43,616 nt of DNA from Pseudomonadota bacterium (GCA_018241785.1 JAFEDF010000259.1:1-43616); one strand, 5' to 3'. Numbered from the stretch's first letter, positions 14,336 through 22,924 are shown. The notes: generated by a model from the sequence alone, not told the origin. A program made the numbers and translations.

Positions 14336-16315
14336 TCAGACCTTTCCTCCGACGATTTCACCCAGCAACCCCTCGGTCTCTTTCTCGAGTGCGAGGATGT
14401 CCGCGCGGATCTCCTCCAAGGTGCGCAGTGGCTGCGGCTTGTAGAAGTAGCGGGTGAAACTGATTTCGTAGCCGGTCTTGACGCTGTCCGGCACGTACCA
14501 GGCGTCGGGCGCGTGGGGCAGCACCTCCCGCCGGACGAAGGCCTCGATGCCGCCTTCTTCCAGCAGCGGCACCTGCTCGGTGTCGCGCAGGTCGGGGTCG
14601 GGCTCGTACTCGACCACGGCCGGTTTACCGGCGATCGTCGCCTCGAACAACCCGCGCAACGGGTCGGCCGCAGTGCCCTTCCTGTGGATCTTGCGGATGA
14701 CCGGCGGCGCGTCGTCGGCGCGCTCGTAGGCTTCCTTCAGCGCCTTGATCTCCTTGGGCGAATACACGCGCTCGGGCTCGATGCCCGTGAGGCGCAGCGG
14801 GCGCTCGACGGTCAGCTTCCAGTAGCCGAAGGCGGCGCCCGGGAAGATCTTCGACTGCTCGCTCTCCTCGAACTTGAGGAACACGTCGCAGATGCGCGCG
14901 ATGTCCTCGTCCGAGAGCTCGCAGTTCTTCTTGCCGAGGTTCTTGCGCAGCGGCCTGAACCACTGCGTGGCGTCGATCAGCTGCACCTTGCCCTGGCGGT
15001 GCGCGGGCTTGCGGTTGGCCAGCACCCAGACGTAGGTGGCGATGCCGGTGTTGTAGAACATGTTGATCGGCAGCGCGACGATGGCTTCCAGCCAGTCGTT
15101 CTCGATGATCCAGCGGCGGATGTTGCTTTCGCCCTGGCCGGCGTCGCCGGTGAAGAGCGATGACCCGTTGTGCACCTCGGCGATGCGGCTGCCGAGGCGG
15201 GTAGCCCGCTTCATCTTGCTCAGCATGTTGGCCAGGAACAGCATCTGGCCGTCGCTCGAGCGGGTGACGAGCGAGTACTCCGGGTCGCCGGCGTGTTCGA
15301 TGACGAAGCGCGGGTCCTTGATGCCGTCCTTACCGCCCATGCGCTCGAGGTCGGTCTTCCAGCTCTTGCCGTAGGGAGGGTTGCTGAGCATGAAGTCGAA
15401 CTCGCGCGACGGGAACGCGTCGTTGGCGAGGGTGGAGTGCTCCGGGCCGCCGACGATGTTGTCCGCGGCGTCGCCTTCGCCCTTGAGCAGCAGGTCGGCC
15501 TTGCAGATGGCGTAGGTCTCGGCGTTGATCTCCTGGCCGTAGAGGTGGGTGGCCACCTGCTTGCCGTGCTGCGCGGCTAGCTCCTTGAGCGTTTCCTCCG
15601 CGACGGTGAGCATGCCGCCGGTGCCCAGCGCGCCGTCGTACAGCAGGTAGGTGCCGGATTCGATCTCGTCGGCGATCGGCAGGAGGATCAGCTTCGCCAT
15701 CAGCTTGACGGCGTCGCGCGGCGTCCAGTGCTCGCCGGCTTCTTCGTTGTTCTCTTCGTTGAAGCGCCGGACCAGCTCCTCGAACACCGTGCCCATGCCG
15801 TGGTTGTCGAGGCCGGGGTGCTTGACGGAACCATCGCCGCCCGGCACCGGGTTGGGGCTGAGGTTGATGTCCGGCGAAAGCAGCTTCTCGATCAATGTGC
15901 CGAGCACGTCGGCCTTGGAGAGCCGCGGAATCTGGTTGCGGAATTCGAAGTTCTCGAGAATGTCCTGCACGTTCGGCGAGAAGCCGTCGAGGTAGGCCTC
16001 GAAGTCGGCCTTGAGCTGCTGCTGGCTGGCGCGGGCCTTCAGGTCGCGCAGCGTAAACCGGGAGGTGTTGTAGAAGGCTTGGCCCGCGGCCTGGCGCAGC
16101 GCCTGGTCCTGATTGGTGATCCCCGCCTTGTCGAGCGAGGCCTTCATGTCGAGCACCGCCTGCTTCGTCGGCTCGAGCACGGCGTCGAGCCGGCGCAGCA
16201 CCGTCATCGGCAGGATCACGTCGCGGTACTTGCCGCGGACGTAGAGGTCCCGCAGGACATCGTCGGCGATGCCCCAGATGAAGTTGGCGATCCAGTTTAG
16301 CCGTTGCGATTCCAT
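14336..16315 (-). CDS. hsdM: Type I RM methyltransferase subunit
   Basis: N6-adenine methyltransferase of the intact type I system, 659 residues. It begins MESQRLNWIANFIWGIADDV with the HsdM_N helical domain (about 1-140). The SAM-binding motif I is degenerate (LYDGALGTGGML, 225-236), and catalytic motif IV is SNPPYGKS (NPPY at 312-315). A long C-terminal extension reaches EIRADILALEKETEGLLGEI, the helical HsdS contact. I chose ATG 16313-16315 because GAAGG lies 4 bases upstream and family proteins start here; a Met 23 codons upstream is less likely. It opens the operon that continues without gaps to hsdR. Methylation by HsdM2-HsdS protects the host. Confidence 0.94.
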   Translation of the reverse strand: MESQRLNWIANFIWGIADDVLRDLYVRGKYRDVILPMTVLRRLDAVLEPTKQAVLDMKASLDKAGITNQDQALRQAAGQAFYNTSRFTLRDLKARASQQQLKADFEAYLDGFSPNVQDILENFEFRNQIPRLSKADVLGTLIEKLLSPDINLSPNPVPGGDGSVKHPGLDNHGMGTVFEELVRRFNEENNEEAGEHWTPRDAVKLMAKLILLPIADEIESGTYLLYDGALGTGGMLTVAEETLKELAAQHGKQVATHLYGQEINAETYAICKADLLLKGEGDAADNIVGGPEHSTLANDAFPSREFDFMLSNPPYGKSWKTDLERMGGKDGIKDPRFVIEHAGDPEYSLVTRSSDGQMLFLANMLSKMKRATRLGSRIAEVHNGSSLFTGDAGQGESNIRRWIIENDWLEAIVALPINMFYNTGIATYVWVLANRKPAHRQGKVQLIDATQWFRPLRKNLGKKNCELSDEDIARICDVFLKFEESEQSKIFPGAAFGYWKLTVERPLRLTGIEPERVYSPKEIKALKEAYERADDAPPVIRKIHRKGTAADPLRGLFEATIAGKPAVVEYEPDPDLRDTEQVPLLEEGGIEAFVRREVLPHAPDAWYVPDSVKTGYEISFTRYFYKPQPLRTLEEIRADILALEKETEGLLGEIVGGKV

Positions 16316-16322
16316 CCGACCT

Positions 16323-16517
16323 TCAGCGTCGAAACCGGTTGTATCGGCAGGCTGCAATTCTGATCGGAGCGCATGTCCCGTCATGCGCAGGGCGCGTCTC
16401 GAGCTCGCGCATTGCGGTGATCCGAGGCGTTCCTTGTGGCTGCCGCGCGGCCTGCAGACTGAACACCACCGCGATCAGGCGGTCGATCTCGGTTCGAGTT
16501 TGTTCTTCTGGCGACAA
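16323..16517 (-). pseudogene. Decayed 5' end of a second hsdR (probable)
   Basis: A TTG at 16515-16517, preceded by GGGAGG five bases upstream, opens a frame with MSPEEQTRTEIDRLIA. This resembles the N-terminus of the other large HsdR type (MTPEx-x-AR-x-x-IDxxL). The similarity then moves between frames: GGVQSAGRAA in another frame, then ITAMRELETRPAHDG back in this one, resembling the family's VQ-(S/D) and (I/V)AVREF...GHG segments. The good ribosome-binding site with a ruined coding part suggests a relic of the system that owned the frameshifted hsdM. The resemblance is by memory of family consensus. Confidence 0.4.
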
Positions 16518-16671
16518 CGCGTCCTCCCGGCCGCGATGCTAGCACCGGGAGAGGGCGCGGGATGCGAGACGAGTCGTAACCGGCAAATCTTGACCAGTTC
16601 CCTTCGCGCAGATCCATTGAGTCGCGCTGATCACGCGAATCGGGCGCTGCAGCCGTCGTGCTATCGCTGCT

Positions 16672-17574
16672 TCACGCACCGCGCGTCCCGCGACAGGCAG
16701 GGTAGCGCGAGCAGCCCCAGAACTTGCTCCCGACACCAGCGCCCTTCTTCGTCGTTCGAAGCACCATCCGACTGCCGCAACGGGGACACGGCTCGCTGAT
16801 CGACACAGCGCCCGTCGTCTTGGTGGGCGGAAGTTCAGGCAGCGGTATCACGGGCGCATGCTTCGGGGCCTCGGGTTGCTGCCAGGATGTGAGCGGTTGC
16901 ACGCTACTCGAAGGCTTGGCGCTCGAGCGCTTGGCGGGTGATCGCTCGTTGGGAGCGGATTTCAGCGATCCGAGCATCCGCGCGAGTTCGGAACCGTCGA
17001 TCAGCTTGATCGGCTTGTCTCGCGCAAAGTGGGTCGCATCCGGCGTGTAGCGCCCGCTGGTGACAAAGATCGCGCCGTGTGCCTCCTCGCCCGCAACGAC
17101 TCCGTAGAGCTCGCGCACCACTTCGACGCCAACGGTCCGCATCTTCCAGCGCTTGCATTGAACGAGCAGCGTCTTGTCCTTCGTGCGCAGCTCCAGATCG
17201 ACACCGCCGTCCGGGCCTCCACCTCCGCGCTCCGTCACGCGATAGCCCTGACGCCTGAACGCCTCACCGACGAGGCGCTCGAAGTCCTGCCACGACAGCG
17301 CGCGGAGGCGCTCGATCGACGCCTGGCCCTCGACGAGTCGTCTGCGGTGCACCTGCCTGAAGATTGCGAACGGAACCGGAAGCAGAAAGACGAGCGCGAG
17401 CCAATGGGCGTATGCCGCGCTCGCCCTTCCGAGCGGTACGAGCGGTGCATGCGACGCGAGAAGTGAAGGAATGATCCAGCGCAAGCCGGCATAAACGCCG
17501 GCCGCAAAGAGAACGCTCACCCACCACGGCATGCGGGCAAGCTCGACCAGGACGTGCGAGTCACGCCGCGCCAC
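16672..17574 (-). CDS. Membrane-anchored Mrr-type nuclease with zinc finger
   Basis: A 300-residue protein with two N-terminal membrane segments (about 17-40 and 53-73), then an Mrr_cat nuclease-like domain from WQDFERLVGEAFRRQGYRV. Its PD-(D/E)xK core is visible as D126 in GGVDLEL and Q139-C-K141 in LLVQCKRWK. After a Ser/Pro-rich linker comes a topoisomerase-type zinc finger with C263, C266, C288 and C294 (CPRCG, then WGCSRYPACRG). This trio recurs in bacterial restriction endonuclease-like proteins of unsettled role; a membrane-tethered DNA or foreign-DNA nuclease is an inference. The GTG start is 7 bases after the glmS stop, so it may be the last gene of the glm transcript; Met15 could also start it. 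Confidence 0.82.
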   Translation of the reverse strand: MARRDSHVLVELARMPWWVSVLFAAGVYAGLRWIIPSLLASHAPLVPLGRASAAYAHWLALVFLLPVPFAIFRQVHRRRLVEGQASIERLRALSWQDFERLVGEAFRRQGYRVTERGGGGPDGGVDLELRTKDKTLLVQCKRWKMRTVGVEVVRELYGVVAGEEAHGAIFVTSGRYTPDATHFARDKPIKLIDGSELARMLGSLKSAPNERSPAKRSSAKPSSSVQPLTSWQQPEAPKHAPVIPLPELPPTKTTGAVSISEPCPRCGSRMVLRTTKKGAGVGSKFWGCSRYPACRGTRGA

Positions 17575-17581
17575 GCCTCGA

Positions 17582-19420
17582 CTACTCCACCGTCACGCTC
17601 TTCGCGAGATTCCTCGGCTTGTCGACGTCGGTCCCTCGCAGCACCGCCGTGTGATAAGCGAGGAGCTGCAGCGGCACGACGTGCACGATCGGCGACAGGA
17701 GCCCGCGGTGCTCGGCGACGCGGATGAGGTGTGCGCCGTCGCCTGCGCTCAAGTGTGAATCGAGATCCGCGACGACGTAGAGCTCGCCGCCGCGCGCCCG
17801 CACCTCCTGCAGGTTCGACTTGAGCTTTTCGAGCAGCGTGTCGTTGGGCGCGATCGCGACGACCGGCATCGCCGCGTCGACGAGTGCCAGTGGTCCGTGC
17901 TTCAACTCCCCGGCGGGGTAGGCCTCGGCGTGGATGTACGAGATTTCCTTCAGCTTCAGCGCGCCCTCGAGCGCGATCGGGTAGTGGAGCCCGCGCCCGA
18001 GGAAGAGCGCGTGCTGCTTCTTCGCGAACTGCTGCGCCCAGCCGATGAGGTGCGGCTCGAGGGCGAGCGCGCCGCGGATCGCCGCGGGGATGTGGCGAAG
18101 ATCGTCGAGGTGACGAGCTTCGTCGGTGGGAGACAGGTGCCCGCGGAGCTTGGCGAGCGTCAGCGCCAGCAGGAACTCGGCGGCGAGCTGAGTGGTGAAC
18201 GCCTTGGTCGACGCGACGCCGATCTCGGGGCCGGCGCGCGTCAGGAACGCAAGCTCGGTCTGGCGCACCATCGAGCTCGTCGCGACGTTGCAGATCGCGA
18301 GCGAGTGCTGGTGCCCGATCGACTGTGCGTGCTTCAGCGCCGCCAGCGTATCGGCGGTCTCGCCCGACTGCGACACGACGACGACGAGCGCGTCGGGGTG
18401 CGGCACGCTGTCGCGGTAGCGGTATTCGCTCGCGATCTCGACCGTGCACGGAATCTTCGCGAGCGTCTCGATCCACTGCTTGGCGACGAGGCTCGAGTAG
18501 TAGCTCGTGCCGCAGGCGAGGATCAGCGCCGAATCGACCTTGCCGAGCACCTCGGCCGCCTTCGGCCCGAACAATGCCGGCGTGATCGAGGCGATGTCCT
18601 CGAGTGTGTCGGCGACGGCGCGCGGCTGCTCGAAGATCTCCTTCTGCATGAAGTGGCTGTAGGGGCCGAGCTCGACGGCGTCGCCGCTTCCCTTGACCTC
18701 GATCACGCGCCGCTCGACCGGAGCCCCCGAAGCGTCGTAGATCGCGTAACCCTCGCGGCGCACGTCGGCGACGTCGCCCTCTTCGAGGTAGGCGACGCGT
18801 CGCGTCACGGACATCAGGGCCGACGCGTCGGAGGCGAGGAAGTGGTCGTGGAGGCCGATGCCGACCAAGAGCGGGCTTCCCGCGCGTGCGCCGACGACGC
18901 GCTCCGGCTCGCGCGTCGAAATGACCGCGATCGCGTAGGCGCCGCGGAACTCGGCGATCGCGAGGCGCACCGCGGCGAGAAGGTCTCCGCGGCCGTCGCC
19001 GTGCCAGTGGAGGTGCACGAGGTGTGCGATCACCTCGGTGTCGGTCTGCGTGCGCAGCGCGTAGCCCGCGGCCTTCAGCTTCTCGCGCAGCTCCTCGTAG
19101 TTCTCGATGATGCCGTTGTGCACGACGGCGACTTCGCCGCCCGAGAGGTGCGGGTGCGCATTGTCCGGGGTCGGCGCGCCGTGGGTCGCCCAGCGCGTGT
19201 GCGAGATGCCGGTGGTCGCGCTCAAGTGCTGCGCCTCGGCCTGCGCGGCGAGGTCGGCGACGCGCGCCGTCGACACCAGGCGCTCGAGCACCGGCGTCGC
19301 GCCGCCGTTGACGACGGCGAGCCCGGTCGAGTCGTAGCCGCGGTATTCGAGCCGGCGGATGCCCTCGATCAGGATCGGAACGACGTTCTTATCGGAGGTG
19401 GCGCCGACGATGCCGCACAT
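17582..19420 (-). CDS. glmS: Glucosamine-6-phosphate synthase (isomerizing)
   Basis: Makes glucosamine-6-phosphate from fructose-6-phosphate and glutamine, the first step to UDP-GlcNAc for peptidoglycan and LPS. The length of 612 residues is normal. C2 of the MCGIVGA N-terminus is the glutaminase nucleophile, followed by [15 protein letters not shown] and [11 protein letters not shown]. Two SIS isomerase domains follow, with [26 protein letters not shown] and [10 protein letters not shown]. The C-terminus ends [11 protein letters not shown], as in the family. The start codon was fixed by the obligatory Cys2. It lies 55 bases after a small secreted-protein gene and two genes after glmU, consistent with one amino-sugar operon. 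No glmS ribozyme was seen. Confidence 0.97.
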   Translation of the reverse strand: MCGIVGATSDKNVVPILIEGIRRLEYRGYDSTGLAVVNGGATPVLERLVSTARVADLAAQAEAQHLSATTGISHTRWATHGAPTPDNAHPHLSGGEVAVVHNGIIENYEELREKLKAAGYALRTQTDTEVIAHLVHLHWHGDGRGDLLAAVRLAIAEFRGAYAIAVISTREPERVVGARAGSPLLVGIGLHDHFLASDASALMSVTRRVAYLEEGDVADVRREGYAIYDASGAPVERRVIEVKGSGDAVELGPYSHFMQKEIFEQPRAVADTLEDIASITPALFGPKAAEVLGKVDSALILACGTSYYSSLVAKQWIETLAKIPCTVEIASEYRYRDSVPHPDALVVVVSQSGETADTLAALKHAQSIGHQHSLAICNVATSSMVRQTELAFLTRAGPEIGVASTKAFTTQLAAEFLLALTLAKLRGHLSPTDEARHLDDLRHIPAAIRGALALEPHLIGWAQQFAKKQHALFLGRGLHYPIALEGALKLKEISYIHAEAYPAGELKHGPLALVDAAMPVVAIAPNDTLLEKLKSNLQEVRARGGELYVVADLDSHLSAGDGAHLIRVAEHRGLLSPIVHVVPLQLLAYHTAVLRGTDVDKPRNLAKSVTVE

Positions 19421-19475
19421 GGGGTTGGCCTCTGGAAAATCGGTTCGATCAGTCGCTGCCCGCGCGTGCGGCCGA

Positions 19476-19898
19476 TCAGTGCGCGCGCAGCGCCGCCTGC
19501 GCCTTGATGCACGCTTCGAGATCAACGCCGACCTTGCCCTTGCACGGGCCGACGGCCTGCATCGTCCGGTTGTGCAGATCGCACTGAAGCTTCGCTTCGC
19601 CGGCGAGCGAGGCGCAGTTCTCGGTCGCTGCGCCGTAGTTGTAGTGGCGAAGCTCGCAGTTCTTGAGCGCCTCGCCTTCGAGGCCCGCGCACGCGCCCTT
19701 GACGCGCAGCGCTTCCTCGCAGCGCGCGCGGTACTGTTCGGGCACCTTGCTGCAGTCGGCCTGCGCCGCGGCCGCGGCGGAAAAGGCGAGTGCGGCCACA
19801 CCTGCGAAGAGCGCAAGGCCGCGACCGGCACGATGGAGCGCGCACCGCGCAACCTGGGCAGGGTTCATCGGACGCTTCGCAGGGGCAGGCTTCGTCAT
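19476..19898 (-). CDS. Small secreted Cys-rich protein, unknown function
   Basis: A 140-residue protein whose ATG overlaps the glmU stop (ATGA). A basic N-terminus and hydrophobic stretch ([20 protein letters not shown]) form a signal peptide with likely cleavage after AQA. The mature part of about 95 residues holds eight cysteines (beginning ADC, with RC, AC, NC, NC, QC, PC, AC). They are spaced like repeats of a short helical C-x-n-C unit, e.g. [17 protein letters not shown]. Four periplasmic disulphides are likely. A downstream start at Met11 (19868) is also possible. I do not recognise the family. Its place between glmU and glmS suggests co-expression with cell-wall precursor synthesis, but the role is unknown. 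Confidence 0.75.
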   Translation of the reverse strand: MTKPAPAKRPMNPAQVARCALHRAGRGLALFAGVAALAFSAAAAAQADCSKVPEQYRARCEEALRVKGACAGLEGEALKNCELRHYNYGAATENCASLAGEAKLQCDLHNRTMQAVGPCKGKVGVDLEACIKAQAALRAH

Positions 19899-21313
19899 GT
19901 CGATCGTTCCCTTTCGTTCTTCGTCGTGGTTGTGGAACTCCTGGGCTCGCCCTTCTTCGGACGCTGCCATTCGTCGATCACCACCTGCCGCGCCCGTGCG
20001 ACGGTCAGGTGGTGGGCGGGCACGGCGTTGACGACGGTGCTGCCGCCGCCGATCGTCGCCCCCGCGCCGACCTCGATCGGCGCGATCAGCACGCAGTTCG
20101 AGCCGACGTGGACGTCGTCGCCGATCGTCGAGCGGTGCTTGTTGGCGCCGTCGTAATTGGCGGTGATCGAGCCCGCGCCGTAGTTGACGCGCGCGCCGAC
20201 CGTCGCGTCGCCGAGGTAGGCGAGGTGGTTCGCCTTCGAGCCCTTGCCGAGCGTGCTCGCCTTCACCTCGACGAAATTGCCGATGTGGACGTCGTCGGCG
20301 AGCGAGGTCGCCGGGCGAAGCCTCGCGTAGGGCCCGATGCGGCAGTTCGCCCCGATCGTCGCCGAGTCGAGGTGGCAGAAGGCTTCGATGCGCGTTCCCG
20401 CACCGACGGCGACGTCGCGCAGCACGCAGTGCGGGCCGACCGACGTGCCGTCGGCGAGCCGCACCTCGCCTTCGAACACGCAGCCGACGTCGATCGACAC
20501 GTCGCGCCCGCAAGCGAGGCTGCCGCGAACGTCGATCCGCTCGGGGTCGGCGATCGAGGTGCCGGCGACCATCAGCTCGTGCGCGCCTCGGCGCTGGACG
20601 ATGCGCTCGAGCGCTGCGAGCTGGGCGCGGTCGTTGACTCCGGCGACGGAGGCTTCGTCGTCCACCGTATGCGCGGCGACCGGCGCTCCTTCGGCGGCCG
20701 CCATCGCGACGATGTCGGTGAGGTAGTACTCGCGCTGGGCATTGTGCGGCGTGAGCCTCGCGACCCACTTCGCGAGGAGTGCGGTGGGGGCGGCGAGAAA
20801 GCCCGTGTTGATCTCGCCGATCGCGCGCTCGGCGTCCGCCGCGTCGCGCTCCTCGACGATCCTCGCCACCGCGCCATCCGACCGGCGCACGATGCGCCCG
20901 AGGCCGAAGGGCTCACGCACGCGCGCGGTGAGGAGCGCGAGCCTGCCCTCGGCGGCGAGCGACGCGAGGCGCCCGAGCGCGTCGCCGGACACGAGCGGCA
21001 CGTCGCCCAGGCCTACCAGCGTGACCCCGTCGGCGGGAAGCGCCGTCAGCGCGACGCGCACGGCATCGCCGGTACCCTGCGGAGGGTCCTGCCGCACGAA
21101 GACGAGGTCGGGTGCTTCGAGCGCCTGCTCGACTGCCTCCGCGCCGAATCCGGTGACGACGGCGATCGCGCGCGGCGAAAGCCCGCGCACCGTCGCGAGC
21201 ACATGCGCTGCGAGCGCCTTCCCGGCGAGCGGATGCAGCACCTTGGGAAGCGCCGAGTGCATGCGCTTTCCCTCACCTGCGGCGAGGAGGGCGACGTTGA
21301 GCGATGCGGTCAT
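19895..21313 (-). CDS. glmU: Bifunctional UDP-GlcNAc pyrophosphorylase / GlcN-1-P acetyltransferase
   Basis: Converts glucosamine-1-phosphate to UDP-GlcNAc. The 472-residue protein has an N-terminal uridyltransferase domain with LAAGEGKRMHSALPKVLHPLAG (signature G-x-G-x-R-M, then PKVLH) and DVPLVSGDALGRL. A C-terminal left-handed beta helix has hexapeptide repeats from about residue 260 (VDVGCVFEGEVRLADG onward). It retains the acetyltransferase segment FVEVKASTLGKGSKANHLAYLGD. The C-terminal tail is about 15 residues longer than usual, basic and Ser/Thr-rich. It is first in a leftward group glmU - secreted protein - glmS. In many betaproteobacteria these genes lie near the atp operon, as here, but about 15 kb now separates them. 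Confidence 0.97.
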   Translation of the reverse strand: MTASLNVALLAAGEGKRMHSALPKVLHPLAGKALAAHVLATVRGLSPRAIAVVTGFGAEAVEQALEAPDLVFVRQDPPQGTGDAVRVALTALPADGVTLVGLGDVPLVSGDALGRLASLAAEGRLALLTARVREPFGLGRIVRRSDGAVARIVEERDAADAERAIGEINTGFLAAPTALLAKWVARLTPHNAQREYYLTDIVAMAAAEGAPVAAHTVDDEASVAGVNDRAQLAALERIVQRRGAHELMVAGTSIADPERIDVRGSLACGRDVSIDVGCVFEGEVRLADGTSVGPHCVLRDVAVGAGTRIEAFCHLDSATIGANCRIGPYARLRPATSLADDVHIGNFVEVKASTLGKGSKANHLAYLGDATVGARVNYGAGSITANYDGANKHRSTIGDDVHVGSNCVLIAPIEVGAGATIGGGSTVVNAVPAHHLTVARARQVVIDEWQRPKKGEPRSSTTTTKNERERST

Positions 21314-21400
21314 TGCGGACTGCGCGAACGGGGACCGACGATGATACCGCGCGGGTGCGACGGCCCCGATCTGGTGCCGGACGTCGGGGTGCGCAATGGG

Positions 21401-21421
21401 GCGCGGCCGCGACGGCCGCGC
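21401..21421. terminator. GC-rich hairpin between the 80-aa gene and glmU
   Basis: GCGCGGCCG-CGA-CGGCCGCGC is a perfect 9-bp stem with a 3-base loop, 24 bases past the stop of the 80-residue gene and about 90 bases before glmU. There is no T-run on either strand, so it is at best a weak terminator or an RNA stem. Confidence 0.35.
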
Positions 21422-21445
21422 ATCAGGCGCGCGCGACGCGACGGG

Positions 21446-21688
21446 TCAGAGCGGCTGGCTCTGGCCGATGACCGTGGGGGGACTCGACACGAAGAGGTCG
21501 ATCACGCTCGCCATGCCGCCCGGATCGAAGCTTCGCGGGATGGCGGCTTCGTGGCATTGCAGGATCTCGCAGCGGTCGTACATCTGGCGAAGCCTGCGCT
21601 CGGCGTGCTTCTGCGAGCCTGCGATGATCGAGACGTTGTCGATCCGCTGGCCGGTGCGGGTGCGAAACGTGAATCGGTAGCGGACCAT
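21446..21688 (-). CDS. Conserved-looking 80-residue hypothetical protein
   Basis: An 80-residue protein beginning MVRYRFTFRTRTGQRIDNVS. The ATG at 21686-21688 has GGAGGA 7 bases upstream, which selects it over the longer open frame. The N-terminal half looks like a small beta-sheet and helix unit (FTFRTRTGQRIDN, then AERRLRQMYDRCEILQC), with a two-Cys element at DRCEILQC. No catalytic motif or membrane segment is visible. I do not recognise the family. It is on the glmU strand with a GC-rich hairpin between them, so it is probably a separate transcript. Confidence 0.65.
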   Translation of the reverse strand: MVRYRFTFRTRTGQRIDNVSIIAGSQKHAERRLRQMYDRCEILQCHEAAIPRSFDPGGMASVIDLFVSSPPTVIGQSQPL

Positions 21689-22152
21689 CGTCGTTCCTCC
21701 TGGCTCCGCGTGCCGGCAAGCGCGCGGGAAGCCAATTGTGCAAATTGCGTACCGCCTGACGGTCGTGCACCGGGCCCGCTGACGGATGGGCGCGGCGAAG
21801 CGCGGGTGGGGAGAACGAAGGAGTCGGGACCGGGAGTGGGGCTGCCGCGCAGGGCCCATTGAACTCGTGCCAAATGTAGCCGATCCGACCGGTGGCGCCC
21901 TCGTCCGGCGATCTTTTCAGCGCAAGTGCGTGCACACTTACTACGCTGGCTCCGTTTACTGGATGCGCGCCCACTGACGCAGGCTCCCGCGGCGAGCCGC
22001 GTGGCCGCGTCATGGTCTTCGCCCCGCCGCGGGAAAGCCGCTTCGCTTCGTCGAATGCTCGCCGACTGCCGAAGCGCGCCTCACAGTGACCGGCGCCGCC
22101 CCGCTTAAGGTACGCTGGCGGTCGCCGTGCATCGATCGAGGGGAGTTCGACC
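21689..22152. other. Gene-free divergent region (464 bp)
   Basis: No convincing coding frame was found here. It separates the leftward 80-residue gene and the rightward Yip1 gene, so it should hold both promoters. An AT-rich palindrome, CAATT-GTGCA-AATTG, lies at 21733-21747, 45 bases before the 80-residue gene, as an operator would. No clear -35/-10 pair for the Yip1 gene was seen. No tRNA-like cloverleaf or phage-like site was noticed. Confidence 0.5.
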
Positions 22153-22857
22153 ATGTTCTGCTCCAAGTGCGGCCAGACGTTGGCCGATGATGCGAAGACC
22201 TGCCTGAGTTGCGGGGCGCCGGTGGCAGGCGCGGGATCCACGGGTGGCGGATCGTCGCCGGGAGGCGAAGTGATCGCGCGGCTCTGGCCGCGGGTGAAGG
22301 CGATCCTGACGACGCCGAAGACCGAGTGGCCGGTGATCGCCGGCGAATCCGCGACTTCGGCCGACATCTACCTTCGCTACGTCGCGTACCTCGCCGCGAT
22401 CGGCGCGGTCGCGGGATTTATCGGCAGCACCGTCATCGGCGTGCACGTGCCGCTCGTCGGCACCGTGCGCTCGGGATTCGGCTCGGCGCTCTCCGGAGCG
22501 ATCGTCGGCTACGTGCTCACCTTCGTGCAGGTGTTCGTCGTCGCGATGATCGTCGACGCGCTCGCGCCGACTTTCGGCGGGCAGAGGGATTCGCTGCGCG
22601 CGCTCAAGGTGACCGCCTACAGTTTCACGCCGGGATGGGTTGCCGCGGTGCTGGTGATCTTCCCGATGCTCGGCATCATCGCGGGCTTGATCGGTCTCTA
22701 CGGACTCTATCTGCTCTATCTCGGGCTACCTGTGCTGATGCGCTCGCCGCCCGAGCGCTCGCTCGGCTACACGGTCGTCGTGGTGATCGCCGCGATCATC
22801 GTCGGCATCATCATCGGCATCGTCGTGCACGCCTTCGGCCCGCACACGACGCTGTAA
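22153..22857 (+). CDS. Zinc-ribbon Yip1-family membrane protein
   Basis: A 234-residue inner-membrane protein. The N-terminus is a double-zinc ribbon knuckle (MFCSKCG, CLSCG: C3, C6, C17, C20), then a Gly/Ser linker. About 190 residues follow with five hydrophobic segments (for example YVAYLAAIGAVAGFIG, VGYVLTFVQVFVVAMIVDAL, VAAVLVIFPMLGIIAGLIGL and the C-terminal VVVVIAAIIVGIIIGIVV). The core with KAILTTPKTEWPVIAGE matches bacterial Yip1-domain proteins. Their function is not established; roles in membrane organisation are suggested for the family. GAGGGGAG about 8 bases upstream supports the ATG. It stands alone on the plus strand, convergent with the efflux operon. Confidence 0.88.
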   Translation: MFCSKCGQTLADDAKTCLSCGAPVAGAGSTGGGSSPGGEVIARLWPRVKAILTTPKTEWPVIAGESATSADIYLRYVAYLAAIGAVAGFIGSTVIGVHVPLVGTVRSGFGSALSGAIVGYVLTFVQVFVVAMIVDALAPTFGGQRDSLRALKVTAYSFTPGWVAAVLVIFPMLGIIAGLIGLYGLYLLYLGLPVLMRSPPERSLGYTVVVVIAAIIVGIIIGIVVHAFGPHTTL

Positions 22858-22860
22858 TCG

Positions 22861-22924
22861 ATGGGGTCAGGTCTTGCCTTTTACCTCCCGGCGTTGGGAG
22901 GCAAAAGGCAAGACCTGACCCCAT
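22861..22924. repeat. 64-bp near-perfect inverted repeat (REP-like / terminator)
   Basis: Two 29-bp arms (22861-22889 and 22896-22924) pair with one mismatch around the loop GGCGTT. The outer part begins ATGGGGTCAGGTCTTGCC. It sits between the convergent yip1-like gene (stop 22857) and emrB (stop 22941), where it can end transcription from both sides. The arms are much longer than a normal terminator, and TGGGGTCAGGTCTTG-like ends recur near REP-associated transposases in betaproteobacteria (from memory). A mobile REP/MITE-type element is therefore possible. Confidence 0.75.

Noticed and set aside
14336..16384. Longer hsdM start at 16384
   Set aside because: The 23 extra residues do not resemble HsdM, and the start at 16315 has a ribosome-binding site and the family N-terminus.
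21341..21346. TATCAT as -10 box for glmU
   Set aside because: Good -10 match at 28 bases before glmU, but no -35 at 16-18 bases spacing; not strong enough for a feature.
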